Shown here piece by piece: positions 7,213 to 16,380 of a DNA stretch of 64,000 bases. The position numbers were made by a program, and so were the translations under genes. Position 1 is the stretch's first letter; each line of letters opens with the position of its first letter. Below the pieces are notes generated by a model that was given only the letters and a program-made list of their open reading frames with translations, ran no database searches and had not been told where the DNA came from. The DNA comes from Pseudorhodobacter sp. MZDSW-24AT (GTDB taxonomy: Bacteria; Pseudomonadota; Alphaproteobacteria; Rhodobacterales; Rhodobacteraceae): positions 248,001 to 312,000 of the forward strand of contig NZ_PGOI01000003.1 of the NCBI RefSeq assembly GCF_002794355.1, in the 5' to 3' direction.

Positions 7213-9423
7213 TCAGCTTGTGCTGTCTCCGTAGTATCCGGAGTAAGCGCCGTTGTAATACCCACGCTTTCCACGCCGTTCGGTTTCCCGGTTGAGGATG
7301 CCGATCATGCGCACGCCCGGGGGCAGAGCTTCCTGTATTTGGTGGGCTGCTTCCCGCACTTCCCCTTGGGTCGTGTTTGAAAAGCGCACCACCAGCACGG
7401 CAATATCCGCCATCTGTGCCAGATAACGGGTGTCTACCACGGGCAACAAAGGCGGGCTGTCGATCACGATCACATCGAATGCCTCGCGCACCACATCCAG
7501 CAAGGATGCGAAACGTCGGCTGTTCACCAGTTGGTCCGTCGGCTGGGTGCTACGCGAGCCTGCTGTCACCAGTTCAAGGTTAGAGAGATGGTCCAGAACC
7601 GGGGTTACGACCAGTTCGGCATCGTTCTTGTCGGAGGTCAGGTAATCGATCAAGCCATCCTGAGGTGAAAGCTTGAAGTAATTCGCGACAGAAGGTTTGC
7701 GCAGATCGCAGTCAATCAGCAAGGTGCGTTGGCCTGAGACGGCATAGGTCCGCGCAAGTGCAATCGCGGTCGTGGTCTTGCCTTCGCCCGGCAAGGCCGA
7801 GCAAATCAACACGACCCGTGCCTTGCGACGATCGCTTTCGGAAGGATTGCGTTCGGACTGGCTTTGGTGAAGGTTGGTGTCTATGGCCAGGCGCAACTTG
7901 CGGAAACCTTCGGAGTATTGTGACAAAGGCGCGGTCATCACCTCATCCGCGGGCAGGCGCTCACTCCCACTCCACGAGATCGCGGGGATGGCAACGGGCA
8001 CGCGGGCCTGAATGACATTGCCCAATTGTGCCGCCGACGTGACGCCTCCGATGTAATACTCGTTGAGAAACGCAAGCGTGACGCCCATTGCCAGCGCGGC
8101 AGTCAGCGCCATGATGATGATCAGACGCTTGTTGGGCGAGGCGGCGGATGTGGGTGGCAATGCTTCAGACACCACCCGCGCGTCGGCGATTTGCACATTC
8201 GCGAGCGCGTTAAGATCCTGAACCCGCGACAACAGTTGCTGATACTGGTTGCGGGCAATGGATGCCGATTGCTGTAGATTGAACAGATCCGCGATGACGG
8301 TCGACGACAGGTTCGACTGCAACAGCGCGTCACGCAATTGCTCGCGTGCGAGCGTTTCGGATTGCGTAATGTTCGACAGCTCACCCTCGACACTCGATTG
8401 TGCCTCGGCAAGTCGAGCCCCGAGGCTCTGGTCCAGCTCGGCCAGCGCGTTCTGCAAGTCGACCGCGCTCTGCGAACCGGCGGTTTCGCCACTCAAGCGG
8501 CGTGCAAGCGCTTCACGCTCATTGGCCAATTCTTCCAAAGCCACGTCGCCCAAAGTTGATGCGGCCGCTGCCCAGTCATTGCGCGCGGCGGCTTCGCGAG
8601 AGGCCGCCAGCACGCTCACGCTTTCAACCTTGCTTGATTGCGCGGCTTCCAACTGTCTGCGCAGTGCCGAAATGCTCGCATCGTTGCTCTCTTGCTCCAA
8701 GCGCGCAAGGTTATCGTCAATGAAGTTGTTTAAGGCGTCTTCCAGGCGGGCCAGTTCGACACGCGCCGTTTCTGTTTGGCTGCGCAGCACATCGCGCGCG
8801 GCGATGATGGAGCCGCTTTTGGTCATCACCTGACGGTCGATATAGGTTGCGACATACAGATTTGCGAGTTCAGCAGCGCGTTGCGCACTTTCAGATTCGA
8901 CGCTGACGGAAATCAGATAGGTCAGACCTCTGCGCCTGATTTCTGTCGCGCCGCTCAGTTTCCGGATCGTATTGCTCACCAGTCTTTCGCTGGATGGCGG
9001 CGTGGCAGGGCGCAAGCCAATGGCCTGCCGCAGACTGGCGCCCGCGGATTCAAGGCCAAGCGCGATGGTAATCTTTTCTGTGAGACCAAGGCGTGGTCCA
9101 AACTCTGGATCACTGACAAGGTTTGCGCTTTGCACAACCGCCATGACAGTTGCCTCGGCCCGAAGCACCTCCACTTCCCCGTCCACGCGAGAGTTGAGGA
9201 TTGCGCTCTGGCTGTTCTCGATGCTGCTCGGGTCCAGAATGTTCGACCCGCCTGCATCGATCGAGATCAGCGCGCTTGCCCGGTACATGGGAGTGGCAAG
9301 CATGATATACAGAACGGCAGGAACCAGAAAAACAAAAAAAGTGATCAATATCAATCGGCTCTGGCGCCGGAGTATGCCGACGAGCTCCTTGAGGTCAATT
9401 TCGGAAGATTGCAAAGAAATCAC
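7213..9423 (-). CDS. Polysaccharide tyrosine autokinase with Wzz domain
   Basis: A 736-residue bacterial tyrosine kinase controlling the chain length and export of a surface polysaccharide. In order: an N-terminal Wzz domain with a first membrane helix (about 22-44), a long periplasmic coiled-coil region (about 170-420), a second membrane helix (about 427-447), and a cytoplasmic kinase domain. The kinase has Walker A GEGKTTT (546-552), Walker A' LLIDCD (568-573) and Walker B DVIVID ending at D655. The C-terminal tyrosine cluster (Y722, Y723, Y727, Y730, Y731) is the autophosphorylation tail. The start is a GTG at 9423 with a weak ribosome binding site. The phosphatase, ligase and anchored protein genes lie upstream on the same strand, so this is a polysaccharide gene cluster. 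No glycosyltransferase is in the immediate cluster. Confidence 0.94.
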   Translation of the reverse strand: MISLQSSEIDLKELVGILRRQSRLILITFFVFLVPAVLYIMLATPMYRASALISIDAGGSNILDPSSIENSQSAILNSRVDGEVEVLRAEATVMAVVQSANLVSDPEFGPRLGLTEKITIALGLESAGASLRQAIGLRPATPPSSERLVSNTIRKLSGATEIRRRGLTYLISVSVESESAQRAAELANLYVATYIDRQVMTKSGSIIAARDVLRSQTETARVELARLEDALNNFIDDNLARLEQESNDASISALRRQLEAAQSSKVESVSVLAASREAAARNDWAAAASTLGDVALEELANEREALARRLSGETAGSQSAVDLQNALAELDQSLGARLAEAQSSVEGELSNITQSETLAREQLRDALLQSNLSSTVIADLFNLQQSASIARNQYQQLLSRVQDLNALANVQIADARVVSEALPPTSAASPNKRLIIIMALTAALAMGVTLAFLNEYYIGGVTSAAQLGNVIQARVPVAIPAISWSGSERLPADEVMTAPLSQYSEGFRKLRLAIDTNLHQSQSERNPSESDRRKARVVLICSALPGEGKTTTAIALARTYAVSGQRTLLIDCDLRKPSVANYFKLSPQDGLIDYLTSDKNDAELVVTPVLDHLSNLELVTAGSRSTQPTDQLVNSRRFASLLDVVREAFDVIVIDSPPLLPVVDTRYLAQMADIAVLVVRFSNTTQGEVREAAHQIQEALPPGVRMIGILNRETERRGKRGYYNGAYSGYYGDSTS

Positions 9424-9557
9424 CTTGTTGGGAAATGTGTGCTGGTTTCAAAGCCCGTAAAAGAGCATGGCGCATTCGCGGCTTTCTTAACATCGCCCCC
9501 CCTTTGTTGAAAGATCTCTGCATGAGATCGCCGCTTCTTGTGGCATTTGACCGCTGC

Positions 9558-10382
9558 CTAATCTGAAAATGCCAAACTTTTAAACAACGCGCCCTCACCT
9601 GTGGTTCGGACAGCGGGGAACTGGTCCTTCAACAACCGCAAAGTCGTGAGCCGCCCCGTCGCGTAGGCGCCGGTATCTATCCCGATGCTGCCCGGGCGAA
9701 GGTCGGGTTCGGCAGAGATGTAATGCCCGTGGATCAAGATCAGGCCGGCCGGCGCCTCGAGCCCTGTGTTGCCCCAAACCAAGCTCCGCAAGGGTTGGGC
9801 GGACAGAGAGGCGCGCGGGTCAGCGCCTGCATGGGCCAGAAGATACGGCCCGACCCGAAGGGCTGGCACCGTCGCGCGCAGGAATGCGACATGTGCCTCT
9901 GGCACATGGGCCGCAAGGATCTGTGTGACCTTGCGTTCCGGCATGCTGCTAAGAGTGGGAAGATCCAATGTGATGCCATAGGACAGCAAGGTCTCATGTC
10001 CGCCGAACTCCAGCCAGCGCAGGTTGGCGCGCGGCGCCTCCATGAAGGCAAGCATCATCGCCTCATGGTTTCCTGTCAGACAAAACCGACGCGCGGGCTT
10101 TGGCAAAGGCCGCAACAGATGATCGATCATCGCGGCACTTTGTGGACCGCGATCCACAACATCTCCCAACAAGACGATGGTCGGTGATCGTTGCAATTGG
10201 CGCGCATCTTCAAGGATACGGGCTTCCGCCTCCAGATAAAGGGACAGGCATCCATGCACATCGCCGACCACATACACCGGGCCATCAAAGGGCGCCAATG
10301 TTGGCACATCTGCTGTGGTTGCGGTTTGCCCTGCCGACCTTCCCGCACCAAGGCGACCCATCAGGCGCGAAAAAATGGTCAT
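9558..10382 (-). CDS. Calcineurin-like serine/threonine phosphatase
   Basis: A 274-residue metallophosphoesterase of the PPP/bacterial diadenosine tetraphosphatase type. The metal-binding motifs are GDVHG (residues 40-44), GDVVDRG (73-79), GNHE (104-107), a downstream LLAHAGADPR histidine and a HGHY motif near residue 218. The ATG at 10382 overlaps the stop of the ligase gene by 4 bases (ATGA), so translation is coupled. Its position in a polysaccharide cluster next to a tyrosine kinase suggests it dephosphorylates a component of the pathway, but that is an inference; this family usually acts on phosphoserine/threonine or nucleotides. Confidence 0.9.
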   Translation of the reverse strand: MTIFSRLMGRLGAGRSAGQTATTADVPTLAPFDGPVYVVGDVHGCLSLYLEAEARILEDARQLQRSPTIVLLGDVVDRGPQSAAMIDHLLRPLPKPARRFCLTGNHEAMMLAFMEAPRANLRWLEFGGHETLLSYGITLDLPTLSSMPERKVTQILAAHVPEAHVAFLRATVPALRVGPYLLAHAGADPRASLSAQPLRSLVWGNTGLEAPAGLILIHGHYISAEPDLRPGSIGIDTGAYATGRLTTLRLLKDQFPAVRTTGEGALFKSLAFSD

Positions 10383-11890
10383 GTGCTGCCACCTGCCACA
10401 CGTGTCGCGTCCGTGCTAGAAGCACTGCTCAAGGTTTGGCGGGGGGGAGAAAGCGCCAATCCAACGATAAGCAAGAAGCAATAGACGTTGGCTGGAATCT
10501 CCAAGCTGAAATCCGCGAGCGAATGCATGGCACCCAAAGCGATCACGCCCAATCCCGCTGCATTCACTGCCGCGTCCCCCTGACCATCTTTCAGGCGTCG
10601 AATGATGATTGCCACGGCCCAGAGCGTCAACACCATGGGGATGCTGCCAATGACAAATCCCTGCTCCACCCAAAGGGTCAGATAGGTGTTATGTGCAAGG
10701 TCTGCATAGCTCTGGGTCACCAAGGGCTCATCGCGATACAACTCGAACGCAGGCGCAAAAGCATCATACCCATAGCCCGTGAAGGGGCGCTCCAAGATCA
10801 TTCCCCAGGTCTGCCGATAGAGCTCAAGGCGAACTGAGGATTCCACCAGAGTGAAAAGCGCGCGCTCTGCGACATCGCCGCCGCTCACGGGAATGAGCAC
10901 GATCAAAACAGCCACCAGCGCGAGCGCGCCTTGAAGCAAAGTTTTCACGAGGCTTGCTTGAAAGTGCAAGCGGAGGGCGAAAAAGGTTACAAGGGCGCCA
11001 AAGGCAGTGGCGGCTGCGCCCATGCGGGATTGCGTGAGCAGAATGGCAAACGCAAACAGCAAAATCGCCATCCAAAGCCCGATGATCTCTAGTCTCTCCG
11101 GCGTCAAGAACGCCGCATGGCCGCGGTCTTTTTCAGCGGCGGTCGAGCGTTGCCCACGCGCCAGCGCAATGGCCAAGGCTAAAATCAGACCAAAGCCCAG
11201 AAACGTCGCAATCGAGTTACGATTGACAAAAGTGCCCGTCAACACACCCAAGTAAACCGTCTTCTCTCCCCAAAGGGCGTAGTCGTTTAAAAGTCGAAGC
11301 GAGATGAGGGCGAAGATGGCATGCAGCAGGATCCCGATCATCAAAAGCAGCACAAGCGTTTGGCTTCTTTCGGGCTGGGTGCCAATTTCAATCACCAAAA
11401 CGAGGAAGACAAGATATCCAAGCGCGCGGATGGCACCGAGGAATGAGGCATCCGGCATCACCGAAAGGCTGGCGGGCCGCATGTCTGCCCCGAGGAGCGA
11501 CGGCAAGGCCTGCAATGCTTCAGGCAGATACCCGGCAATCGGGAGCGATTGGAGAACGGCATAGGCGGGGACAAGCAAGGCAATGGGCAAGAGCGCGCCA
11601 TAACGACTGATCTGAAAGGCGTGGTCCCGTGCAAGCAAAAGGCGCGCCTTGGTCAGATAGGCCATGGCGCACAATCCCAACAGGAACGTCCAGATCAGCC
11701 ACCAAGCCGGGCGATTGGAGGCCACGGGGATCGCACTGATGAAAACCATCAAGACCAGCAGCCGTCCGGTAAAGGTCTTGAGCCTTCCTGCGCGCCTTGA
11801 TCCTGCGCTTCGCCTTTTGCGAGACACAAGGTTTTCTGAAACCGGAGCGGCCGGCGCTTGCGCCCTTAGGGTGCGGTTAATCTTGACCAA
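10379..11890 (-). CDS. O-antigen ligase / Wzy-like polymerase
   Basis: A large polytopic membrane protein of about 503 residues with roughly 12 hydrophobic segments. The Wzy_C/WaaL signature is visible in the second half: a long periplasmic loop with RLELYRQTWGMILERPFTGYG, then the AHNTYLTLWVEQG segment containing the conserved histidine. Members polymerise polysaccharide repeat units or ligate glycans to a carrier. The start is uncertain: the TTG at 11890 has GGGAGG about 9 bases upstream and overlaps the preceding stop by 14 bases; an in-frame start at 11998 would need a 122-base overlap. It is placed between the phosphatase gene (4-base overlap) and the anchored protein gene. Polymerase or ligase cannot be decided. 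Confidence 0.85.
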   Translation of the reverse strand: MVKINRTLRAQAPAAPVSENLVSRKRRSAGSRRAGRLKTFTGRLLVLMVFISAIPVASNRPAWWLIWTFLLGLCAMAYLTKARLLLARDHAFQISRYGALLPIALLVPAYAVLQSLPIAGYLPEALQALPSLLGADMRPASLSVMPDASFLGAIRALGYLVFLVLVIEIGTQPERSQTLVLLLMIGILLHAIFALISLRLLNDYALWGEKTVYLGVLTGTFVNRNSIATFLGFGLILALAIALARGQRSTAAEKDRGHAAFLTPERLEIIGLWMAILLFAFAILLTQSRMGAAATAFGALVTFFALRLHFQASLVKTLLQGALALVAVLIVLIPVSGGDVAERALFTLVESSVRLELYRQTWGMILERPFTGYGYDAFAPAFELYRDEPLVTQSYADLAHNTYLTLWVEQGFVIGSIPMVLTLWAVAIIIRRLKDGQGDAAVNAAGLGVIALGAMHSLADFSLEIPANVYCFLLIVGLALSPPRQTLSSASSTDATRVAGGST

Positions 11891-12524
11891 GGGCGCGCAC
11901 CTCCCGCAAGAATGATGCCTTTTCCGCGTTTGGTCGCTGATCAATGACGCGAACCAGCATTGCTCGGGACGCTGGATCGGCGTGATAGAGGCGAGCAAGC
12001 CAGTTACGCCCGGCGGGCGTTTGCACCATGAAATTCACATCAGATTCAAGCGCCGCATCCAGTGCTGGTGATGTGGCACTTTGAAGGGACAGTCCTTCAC
12101 GAAGGCGCAGTTTGGCATTCCACGATTCGCGCGGAGCCGTCTTTTGCGACTGGATCAGCGCTTGGGCCCCTTGCGCCGCATCAGCTGTCGACAGCATCAG
12201 AATTGTGTGGGCGGCAGAATAGGTCGGGTTCTTGATTAGGGCGTCCCGGGCGAGTGCGGCGCAGCTTTCGTCGACGGCGCGCTGCGTTTCAGGGGGTTGA
12301 AACGCTTGGATCAAGCTCTGCTGGACACGTGCGCAAGTCTCAAACACTTCGCGCATGCTGCGGTTGCTGAAAGGCAATTCAGGGACTTCTGATCTGCTCG
12401 CCAAGATTTCAAAAGCCCGCGCCTCTGAACTGCGGGCCCAGAACGCCGCATTGTATTCGCGCCCGAACGTGGCAACGACGCCTGACACAGCCAACAAGGA
12501 CATGAGGAACACAATCAGTTTCAT
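11877..12524 (-). CDS. Membrane-anchored protein of polysaccharide cluster
   Basis: A 215-residue protein that I do not recognise. It begins with a short basic N-terminus and one hydrophobic segment (KLIVFLMSLLAVSGVVATF), consistent with an uncleaved anchor or signal peptide, followed by an Ala/Arg-rich, mostly helical periplasmic domain. The two halves contain helix pairs (RALDESCAALARDALIK-like and LQSATSPALDAALES) that could be tetratricopeptide-like, but no clear repeat is proven. The start at 12524 is chosen because it leads into the hydrophobic segment; a start at 12617 would add a non-hydrophobic 31-residue leader. It is the first gene of the minus-strand polysaccharide cluster. Confidence 0.75.
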   Translation of the reverse strand: MKLIVFLMSLLAVSGVVATFGREYNAAFWARSSEARAFEILASRSEVPELPFSNRSMREVFETCARVQQSLIQAFQPPETQRAVDESCAALARDALIKNPTYSAAHTILMLSTADAAQGAQALIQSQKTAPRESWNAKLRLREGLSLQSATSPALDAALESDVNFMVQTPAGRNWLARLYHADPASRAMLVRVIDQRPNAEKASFLREVRALGQD

Positions 12525-12774
12525 AGCTGCGGCGCGTGCTCTTTCTTGGTGCGCGAAGATGCCTGTTCTATGTCGACATGCGCGGAATGTCTCTGGAGCC
12601 AAAAGAGATACCCACACACCACCTATAGTTGCAAGGGCCTTGCGTGAAACACGTTTTTCCAGTTATATGTATTCTAAAATGATGGTGAGGCCGCTTTGTC
12701 GCAGCGCAAGTTTCATCCCTTCGCACGAAGCCATGTTGATGCCTGAACATACTTTAACAATACCAGAGGTTTCT

Positions 12775-13185
12775 ATGCTCAAACGTATTTCATTTGCCGC
12801 GCCATTTCTTGCTGCTGCCATGACTCTGTCTGCTCCAGCTTCAGCGCAATCCGTTGATCTTCCGGCGATCAGCGCAGCCTGCGCGACCTCGGCCGAGGCG
12901 TGTCAGGCGGCTGTTCGCATCGCGATTGCTGCTGTTCGTGCGGCGGGTCTGTCTCCGGCTGCTGCAAATGCGCAACTCGGCGTGATCGCGGGTGTTGCCG
13001 TGCAGGCAGCCGCCACCTTGCCTACGGCGCAGCGTGTCGCGGTTGGGTCGGTGCTGACAGAAATTGCCGCGGTATCGACCAATCCGGTTCAGCAACAGAC
13101 ACTTGCGCAGCTCGCGAATCAGTTGCAGTCCGGCGCGTCGGTCGCAGAATTGTCCGCGACCGCGTCCTCTCTCAGCGCAAGCTGA
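12775..13185 (+). CDS. Secreted Ala-rich small protein
   Basis: A 136-residue protein with a clear Sec signal peptide (MLKRISFAAPFLAAAMTLSA) and a cleavage site after APASA-Q, about residue 25. The mature part is unusually rich in Ala (about a third) and helical, with two cysteines near its N-terminus (ACATSAEACQAA), likely a disulfide. No known domain is evident. It is divergent from the polysaccharide cluster with a 250-base intergenic space, and GAGG precedes the ATG at 12775. A link with the exopolysaccharide export is suggested only by position. Codon use is ordinary for the window. Confidence 0.75.
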   Translation: MLKRISFAAPFLAAAMTLSAPASAQSVDLPAISAACATSAEACQAAVRIAIAAVRAAGLSPAAANAQLGVIAGVAVQAAATLPTAQRVAVGSVLTEIAAVSTNPVQQQTLAQLANQLQSGASVAELSATASSLSAS

Positions 13186-13568
13186 CCGCACGCTTCTGCA
13201 CAACTTACCGCAATGGCCTCGTCACGTGCTGTGTGGCGGGGCTCCTGCATTTGCGTCCTTGATCGCTCTTTAGCGTGCCATCACCCTGTCATTTCTATGG
13301 TGTAGGGCGAGCACAAAATCTCTGTGAGCGTCTTGCATCGACAGAACGATGTGCCGGATCGAAGGGGTTTAACGGCGCCAGGCGCCAATTTCTTGTCCGA
13401 GGTGCTGTTTTCGGATCGCGCGCCTTTGAGAGCGCGCGGGGTCTGGCGCATCTCTGCTGCGAGGGGATGAGCCTGTCTGCGCGGCCAGATTGGGCGGCAT
13501 AAAAATGTTTCGGCAGTAGATGCATTTTCCCGTCGGTCCCTTATGCTTGGCGCAAACAGGAGAATGCC
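13186..13568. other. Non-coding stretch before aminotransferase
   Basis: 383 bases without a convincing gene. It holds a compact inverted repeat GGCGCC-A-GGCGCC near 13374 and GC-rich stretches around 13415-13440. Nothing else is recognised. Confidence 0.5.
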
Positions 13569-14696
13569 ATGGCTGGACTGCACAGGACTGTCGACCCGGA
13601 TGGGTTGGAAGAATTTTCGGTGGTCTTTACTGACCGCAGCCTCAACCACATGTCGGCGCGCTTTCAGGCCGTGATGCGGGAAATCTCGGGAATGCTGCGC
13701 GATGTGTATAAGGGGAGCGCGGTGGCATTGGTGCCGGGCGGTGGCACCTATGCCATGGAAGCGGTGGCGCGACAGTTCGGCCAAGGAAAAGTGCTTGTCG
13801 TGCGCAACGGCTGGTTTTCCTATCGCTGGAGCCAGATTTTCGATGCTGGGGCATTCTCTCAAGATGTGACGGTCGTGATGGCACGACAGACTGGCAACGA
13901 CGCGCGTGCGCCTTATGCGCCCCCGCCGATCGAGGAAGTCTGCGCCAAGATCCGTGAGACAAGACCTGAGGCCGTTTTTGCGCCGCACGTCGAGACCAGT
14001 GCCGGACTCATTTTGCCCGATGAGTATATTCAAGCGATGGCACACGCCGCGCACGAGGTCGGTGCTTTGATGGTTCTGGATTGCATCGCCTCTGGCTGTA
14101 TCTGGGTCGATATGGCGGCCACTGGCGTGGATGTTTTGATCTCTGCGCCGCAGAAAGGCTGGTCCGCTTCACCCTCGGCTGGGGTTGTGGTGATGTCGGA
14201 GGCTGCCGAACAGCGTTTGGCGGCGACCGTGTCGAACAGTTTTGCGATCGACCTGAAGAAATGGCGCGCCATGATGGCCGCTTATGAAAACGGCGGTCAT
14301 GCTTATCATGCCACCATGCCGACCGATGCGATCCTCGGCTTTCGCGATGCGATGGTCGAAACCCGCGAGATGGGATTTGAAGCGGCAAAAGCAGCGCAAT
14401 GGGATCTGGGGCGCAGGGTGCGTTCGCTGCTCGTCGCCAAGGGGGCGCGCTCGGTTGCGGCAGAGGGGTTTCAGGCGCCGGGGGTCGTGGTCAGTTATAC
14501 CGATGACCCGATGGTTCAGAATGGCGCCAAATTCCGCGAGCAGGGGGTGCAGATCGCCGCTGGTGTTCCCCTGCAGGTGGGAGAGGGAGAGGCGTTTAAA
14601 ACCTTCCGGATCGGCTTGTTCGGATTGGACAAGCTGAAGGATGTTCCCGGCACAGTGGCGCGGCTGGAGCGCGCGGTCGACGCAGCTTTGGCGTAA
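13569..14696 (+). CDS. Class V aminotransferase (alanine-glyoxylate type)
   Basis: A 375-residue PLP-dependent aminotransferase of the class V / alanine-glyoxylate family. The predicted Schiff-base lysine is K196 in SAPQKGWSASP, and D171 in LMVLDCIASG is placed to bind the pyridine nitrogen. An early glycine-rich VPGGGTYAMEA block (about 55-65) binds the phosphate. AGGAG ends 7 bases before the ATG at 13569. It stands alone with no metabolic neighbours to suggest the substrate; alanine, serine or 2-aminoethylphosphonate transamination are all possible for this family. Confidence 0.9.
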   Translation: MAGLHRTVDPDGLEEFSVVFTDRSLNHMSARFQAVMREISGMLRDVYKGSAVALVPGGGTYAMEAVARQFGQGKVLVVRNGWFSYRWSQIFDAGAFSQDVTVVMARQTGNDARAPYAPPPIEEVCAKIRETRPEAVFAPHVETSAGLILPDEYIQAMAHAAHEVGALMVLDCIASGCIWVDMAATGVDVLISAPQKGWSASPSAGVVVMSEAAEQRLAATVSNSFAIDLKKWRAMMAAYENGGHAYHATMPTDAILGFRDAMVETREMGFEAAKAAQWDLGRRVRSLLVAKGARSVAAEGFQAPGVVVSYTDDPMVQNGAKFREQGVQIAAGVPLQVGEGEAFKTFRIGLFGLDKLKDVPGTVARLERAVDAALA

Positions 14697-14762
14697 GACA
14701 GACCTCGGCGTGTTGGTGGAGGGTAAACAGATCAGCCCAGACTTGGGCGAGAGGCTTGCCCT

Positions 14763-15962
14763 TCACCGCATGCCCAAGCCTGCTTTCATGAGCGTTTTTC
14801 GCACTGGCGACGCGCTGTATAGCGCATTGAGCGCAGTGGCGCGCAAGTCGCGCAGAGTTTGCGCGCCCACCATTGACGCACGGTTCAACATATCAATGCC
14901 GGTCACGCGGGCCTGCACCTCAAGATGCCGCATGCGGTGATAGCGTTCCATCATCCGCGCCGAGCCCAGATCCTCTGGTGTCGCCTGCGCCAATGACAGC
15001 AGGGCCGCAAGATCGGCTAGGCTCATGTTCAAGCCTTGGGCTCCAATCGGCGGCACCACATGCGCCGCTTCGGCGATGAGGGCACAGCGCTCTCCTGCCA
15101 TACGCTCGGCAATCTGGCTGATGATCGGCCAAACCGTCACGCGGCTTGCCAAGCGCAGGGGGCCGAGAACCTGACATGAGCGGAGATTCATCTCGGCCTC
15201 AAACGCTTCGGTCGGCAAAGCGCTCAGCCGCGTCACCTCGGGGCCGGTGTCCATCCACACCACTGCCGAACGCGGCTGGCCATCCTTGTCGGGCAGCGGG
15301 ACCAAGGTAAATGGCCCGCCACTGCGATGGATCTCTGTCGACACATTCTCGTGCGGCACCGGATGCGTCACGGCAAAGGCAAGTGCTTTTTGGCCATACC
15401 GCAGGGTTTTGACGCCAATCCCGGCTGCTTGCCGCATAAGCGAATTGCGCCCGTCTGCTGCGATCACCAGCCTTGCCCGCACATTCGAGCCATCTGTCAG
15501 ACTGATCCGCGCCTCTTCAGTCCGTGTCATCATCCGTACGGTGCCAGTGCCGGGGCGAAAGTCGACATTCGGCAATTCTTCAAGACGCGCGACCATTTCA
15601 CGGCGCAGCAGCCAGTTCGGCAGGTTCCAGCCGAAAGGCTGATCACCAATGTCCGCCGCGTCGAAATTCTTGGTCAATCGCGGCTCCGGCACGGCGCCAC
15701 CGGCGTCGATGATCCGCATCACCTGCAGCGCGGTTGCGTGGGGGGCAAGACGGGACCAGAGACCCGCCGCTTCCAGCACCGCAACCGACGGCTGCAAAAA
15801 CGCCGTGCTCCGCAGGTCGGCGCCCTCGGCCTCTTCGGAGGTCACGGGGTGAGCCGGATCGACGCACACCACATCAAACCCGGCCGAGGCAAAAGCTGCG
15901 GCCGCCGTTAATCCGGCGACGCCCCCGCCGGAAATAAGGATGTCGGTTGTGGTGCGTGTCAT
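14763..15962 (-). CDS. ubiH: UbiH/UbiF-type FAD monooxygenase
   Basis: A 399-residue flavoprotein hydroxylase of the UbiH/UbiF/Coq6 family for ubiquinone ring hydroxylation. The N-terminal dinucleotide fold SGGGVAGL (residues 11-18), a mid-chain AADGRNS motif near residue 170, and the C-terminal block ALIAEAAHVVPPIGAQGLN (294-312) are clear. The usual GDAAH in that block reads AEAAH, with E298 in place of the conserved Asp and Ala in place of Gly. Convergent with the aminotransferase, 66 bases away. Which ring position it hydroxylates cannot be inferred from sequence alone. Strong call at family level. Confidence 0.9.
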   Translation of the reverse strand: MTRTTTDILISGGGVAGLTAAAAFASAGFDVVCVDPAHPVTSEEAEGADLRSTAFLQPSVAVLEAAGLWSRLAPHATALQVMRIIDAGGAVPEPRLTKNFDAADIGDQPFGWNLPNWLLRREMVARLEELPNVDFRPGTGTVRMMTRTEEARISLTDGSNVRARLVIAADGRNSLMRQAAGIGVKTLRYGQKALAFAVTHPVPHENVSTEIHRSGGPFTLVPLPDKDGQPRSAVVWMDTGPEVTRLSALPTEAFEAEMNLRSCQVLGPLRLASRVTVWPIISQIAERMAGERCALIAEAAHVVPPIGAQGLNMSLADLAALLSLAQATPEDLGSARMMERYHRMRHLEVQARVTGIDMLNRASMVGAQTLRDLRATALNALYSASPVRKTLMKAGLGMR

Positions 15963-16031
15963 GGGGGATCTCCTCTCTGGAGCGCAAGATAGGCTGCCAC
16001 GGGTGGAAATCGAAGCGACAAAGTGGCCCGA

Positions 16032-16301
16032 TCAGTCCTTTCTTGGCCCGCGTCGGGGCCAGCTGATGGCCACGAAAAAGGCAAACATCAAGGGCACCAG
16101 CACCAAGGCGGTCAAGGTGAAGACCACAGGCCCCCAAATCTGAAACGCCAGCACCTCAAGCGTGATGAACACGATCATCAGATAAAAGACGTTGTTCACA
16201 TCCTGCGAGATCTCGCGTGCAATTCGTCCCACGATGGGAATACCGAAAAGAATACGCTGACCAAGAGGCAGTCGGGGCACTGAAGGGGTTGTCTGGGTCA
16301 T
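16032..16301 (-). CDS. Small two-helix membrane protein
   Basis: An 89-residue protein with two long hydrophobic stretches (VFYLMIVFITLEVLAFQIWG and VVFTLTALVLVPLMFAFFVAI) and a short, polar C-terminus (WPRRGPRKD). The family is not recognised. Start chosen at the ATG at 16301; the longer frame to 16373 would add a charged 24-residue leader. It is 69 bases from the ubiH-like gene on the same strand. The two-helix hairpin with a cytoplasmic-looking charged end may make it an accessory of a membrane complex, but this is a guess. Confidence 0.6.
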   Translation of the reverse strand: MTQTTPSVPRLPLGQRILFGIPIVGRIAREISQDVNNVFYLMIVFITLEVLAFQIWGPVVFTLTALVLVPLMFAFFVAISWPRRGPRKD

Positions 16302-16380
16302 TCGGGCCGTCTCCGCATTGAAGCGTAAAGATAGGCGCGCAGGCAGCATGCTGCCACGCGCATAATGACGCATATCACAC

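Noticed and set aside
7213-7375. A second small gene on the plus strand over the C-terminal end of the autokinase gene.
   Set aside because: It is a shadow frame; the autokinase C-terminal tyrosine cluster is well supported.
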